Shown here: positions 62,350 through 64,000 of the stretch, in pieces | How positions within the stretch are numbered: position 1 is the stretch's first letter | Layout: each line of letters opens with the position of its first letter | Assembly (NCBI GenBank): GCA_008360975.2 | Contig: CM039184.1 | Span: 39,109,797-39,173,796, forward strand | Direction of reading: 5' to 3' | Length of the DNA stretch: 64,000 nt | From: Lichenostomus cassidix | Lineage: Eukaryota > Chordata > Aves > Passeriformes > Meliphagidae | Program-made: the position numbers and the translations under genes | Notes under the pieces: model-generated | Database searches by the model: none | What the model was told of the DNA's origin: nothing | What the model saw: only the letters and a program-made list of their open reading frames with translations

Positions 62350-62582
62350 CATTTAGGTTGGAAAAGACCTTTGAGATCATCAAGTCCAACCTTTGACCGA
62401 ACACCGTCTTGTCAACTAGACCACGGCACTAAGTGCCACGTCCAGTCTTTCCTTAAACACCTCCAGGGACGGTGACTGCACCAGCTCCCTGGGCAGCGCA
62501 TTCCAATGTTTCGCAGCCCCTTCTGTGAAGAAATTCCTTCTGTTCTCCAACCTGAGCACACTTCCCTCAGCTGGGGAGGCAC
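62350..62582 (-). mobile_element. CR1 LINE 3' fragment, minus strand
   Basis: The plus strand begins ATTTAGGTTGGAAAAGACC and includes ACCGAACACCGTCTTGTCAA, ACGGCACTAAGTGCCACGTC, CTCCCTGGGCAGCGCATTCC and TGTGAAGAAATTCCTTCTG. These are the reverse complement of the CR1 3' UTR and the last ORF2 codons. It lies about 190 bp after RMRP and is of the same subfamily as 55090-55831, in the opposite orientation. It is non-functional. Confidence 0.95.
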
Positions 62583-64000
62583 TCTGGGTGGAGCACTTAA
62601 CTGCCTGAAAAAGCTTTCCCTCCTTCCCTGCTGCAGAAAGCAGCAAGAGGCGAGATGGAAGTACTCTGCCACGGGCACTTGCACCAGGCAGAAGTCAAAC
62701 ACTAGCACAGGAGTGTTCGGTGGGTATCTAGCGTCGGCACAAACGCTGCCACAGCACCGAGTACAAACCACACTGTTCCAGCACAGCAGCCACTTACCCA
62801 GGCTGTGCTGTGTGGGGTGCACCTACCCCCGGGATCCCCTGCTCCACCTGCTCTGCAGAGAAGGCCAGTGCGTGCCACCAGTGTTATCTGCTCACTTTAA
62901 TCAGGTTTTCATGCTTAAACTCCCACGTACTCTGTAAGATGTTGCTGCTCTGCTAATAAACTGAACTAATTTCATAGGCAGTGCCACTCTTGCCTCTATT
63001 ATGTCAAGCAAATAGCACATCATCTTGCTCGACTGTGGAACAAAGCCCTCTGCTGCCCTACAGTCATGTCTGGGTATGAAACACGACAGAAAAACACTGG
63101 CAGAGATTCCCAAAATGACATAAAGCTCGGGCATCTCAGACCCAAAATAAATGGTAACAAATTACCTTTGTTACTTTACCCAAAAACAAGGTAACAAAGG
63201 TAACAAATTACCTTTGTTACTTTACCCAAAAAGCTCCCAAGCAGCTCAGAGACAATGCTTCCTAATGGTTCATGCTGTCTTGGTATTTATGAAGTTCCTG
63301 TGGTGAGCCCAGGTCTGCTAAAATAGCAGTGTCTTTCTCTTTGGTTGAGCCTCAGACATGTAACCTATAGGCAGGCACAGCGCACTTTGCAAACCCTGTT
63401 AACTTCCAACACCTGCTATTCCTCTTCCAGCAATATCTTCATGGTTCTATCACCCCTTTCCAGCCATGCCAGAGCCCACACTAGGCAGAGGAGATCAGCA
63501 TGCAGAGTGGGGAGCACCTCTGCAGAACTGGTGGTGGCAGCTCTGACTGCCTCACATGAGAGCCCTGAAAGGGTGCACAAGGAGCTCAGAAACCACCTGG
63601 CTTGAGCTGTTATTTTGGTTGCTGTCTTAGCCACTTGAACTACTCAAGTGTCTTTCTTTTCTCCTGTGATCCTGCATGTGATCACCTTTGTACATGGGAA
63701 AAGAGAGATTTCAAATTAAAATGCTATCAAAGAACCCATCCCCAAAGAAACAACTAAACTAGGGCACAGCTCTATGAAGTCTTGTTTTTTTGGCTGAGAA
63801 ACTGTGATGAAATCCCAGTGTCCTAGTTTCATCTACTAAAAGGATATATCTAAAGCTCTGTGAAGCACCTGCTGTACAGGCTGAAGACCACAGCCAAGCT
63901 TCTGGAGAAAGCTGAAACTTGTGCAGTGACTGATGTGTGCTTGTTTTTCTTTTTTGGCCCTAAAATTGCACTATAGCATCTTAAAGATTTGAACTGGTTC
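62583..64000. other. 3' flank of the window
   Basis: 1.4 kb without a supportable gene. The GC content falls off after the RMRP island. The duplicated palindrome at 63153-63232 is the only distinctive structure. ORFs at 62506-62937, 63345-63605 and on the minus strand show no domain or homology that I recognise. Confidence 0.6.
63153..63232. repeat. Duplicated 34-bp unit with a 13-bp palindromic stem
   Basis: A 34-bp unit beginning GGTAACAAATTACC and ending TTTACCCAAAAA occurs exactly at 63153-63186 and again at 63199-63232. Between and within the copies, GTAACAAAGGTAA (63191-63203) and TTACCTTTGTTAC (63208-63220) form a perfect 13-bp inverted repeat with a CAAA loop. Confidence 0.95.

Overview
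The window is nuclear DNA from a bird. CR1 LINE fragments are scattered through it in both orientations. The gene order WWC2 - claudin-22/24 - CDKN2AIP matches the conserved vertebrate block found at human 4q35.1, and there is a short solo LTR of avian ERVK/alpharetrovirus type. The species cannot be read from the sequence. No bacterial-style operons, CRISPR arrays or similar systems are present. About 95% of the window is intron, UTR or intergenic DNA.

Layout: (1) 1-8126 is the 3' end of WWC2 on the plus strand. It has one internal coding exon (2505-2632), the terminal coding exon (4605-4671, ending in the PDZ-ligand tail ADDV) and a long AT-rich 3' UTR-like stretch. (2) 8127-10586 is a tandem claudin pair on the minus strand. 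The copy nearer WWC2 (8127-8715) is a clear pseudogene, and the other (9933-10586) is an intact single-exon claudin of 217 aa. (3) 10587-55089 is a 45 kb gene-poor interval in which I find no credible coding gene. It holds a 2 kb CR1 interrupted by a solo LTR with a 6-bp target duplication, a second long CR1 on the minus strand, several older CR1 scraps, and an unclassified repeat present as two inverted copies about 4 kb apart. (4) 55090-59710 holds a CR1 tail, a CpG-island promoter and the three-exon CDKN2AIP gene (653 aa). CDKN2AIP carries two protein-level tandem arrays between its XRN2-binding N-terminus and its dsRBD-like C-terminus. (5) 61659-62160 is a complete RNase MRP RNA gene (RMRP) on the plus strand. 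It has an octamer DSE, a PSE, a TATA box, a closing P1 helix and a TTTT terminator, all inside a second CpG island. (6) 62350-64000 holds another CR1 tail on the minus strand and a small duplicated palindrome.

The genes are independent transcription units rather than a pathway. WWC2 is a cytoplasmic Hippo-pathway scaffold, the claudin is a tight-junction membrane protein, CDKN2AIP is a nuclear XRN2/ARF-p53 regulator, and RMRP is the RNA core of the pre-rRNA-processing endonuclease RNase MRP. The most valuable observations are RMRP in this location (human RMRP lies elsewhere, at 9p13.3), the decayed claudin paralogue in the position held by CLDN22 in human, the repeat array in CDKN2AIP, the nested CR1/solo-LTR, and the unclassified inverted repeat pair. 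I found no sign of a previously undescribed multi-gene system.
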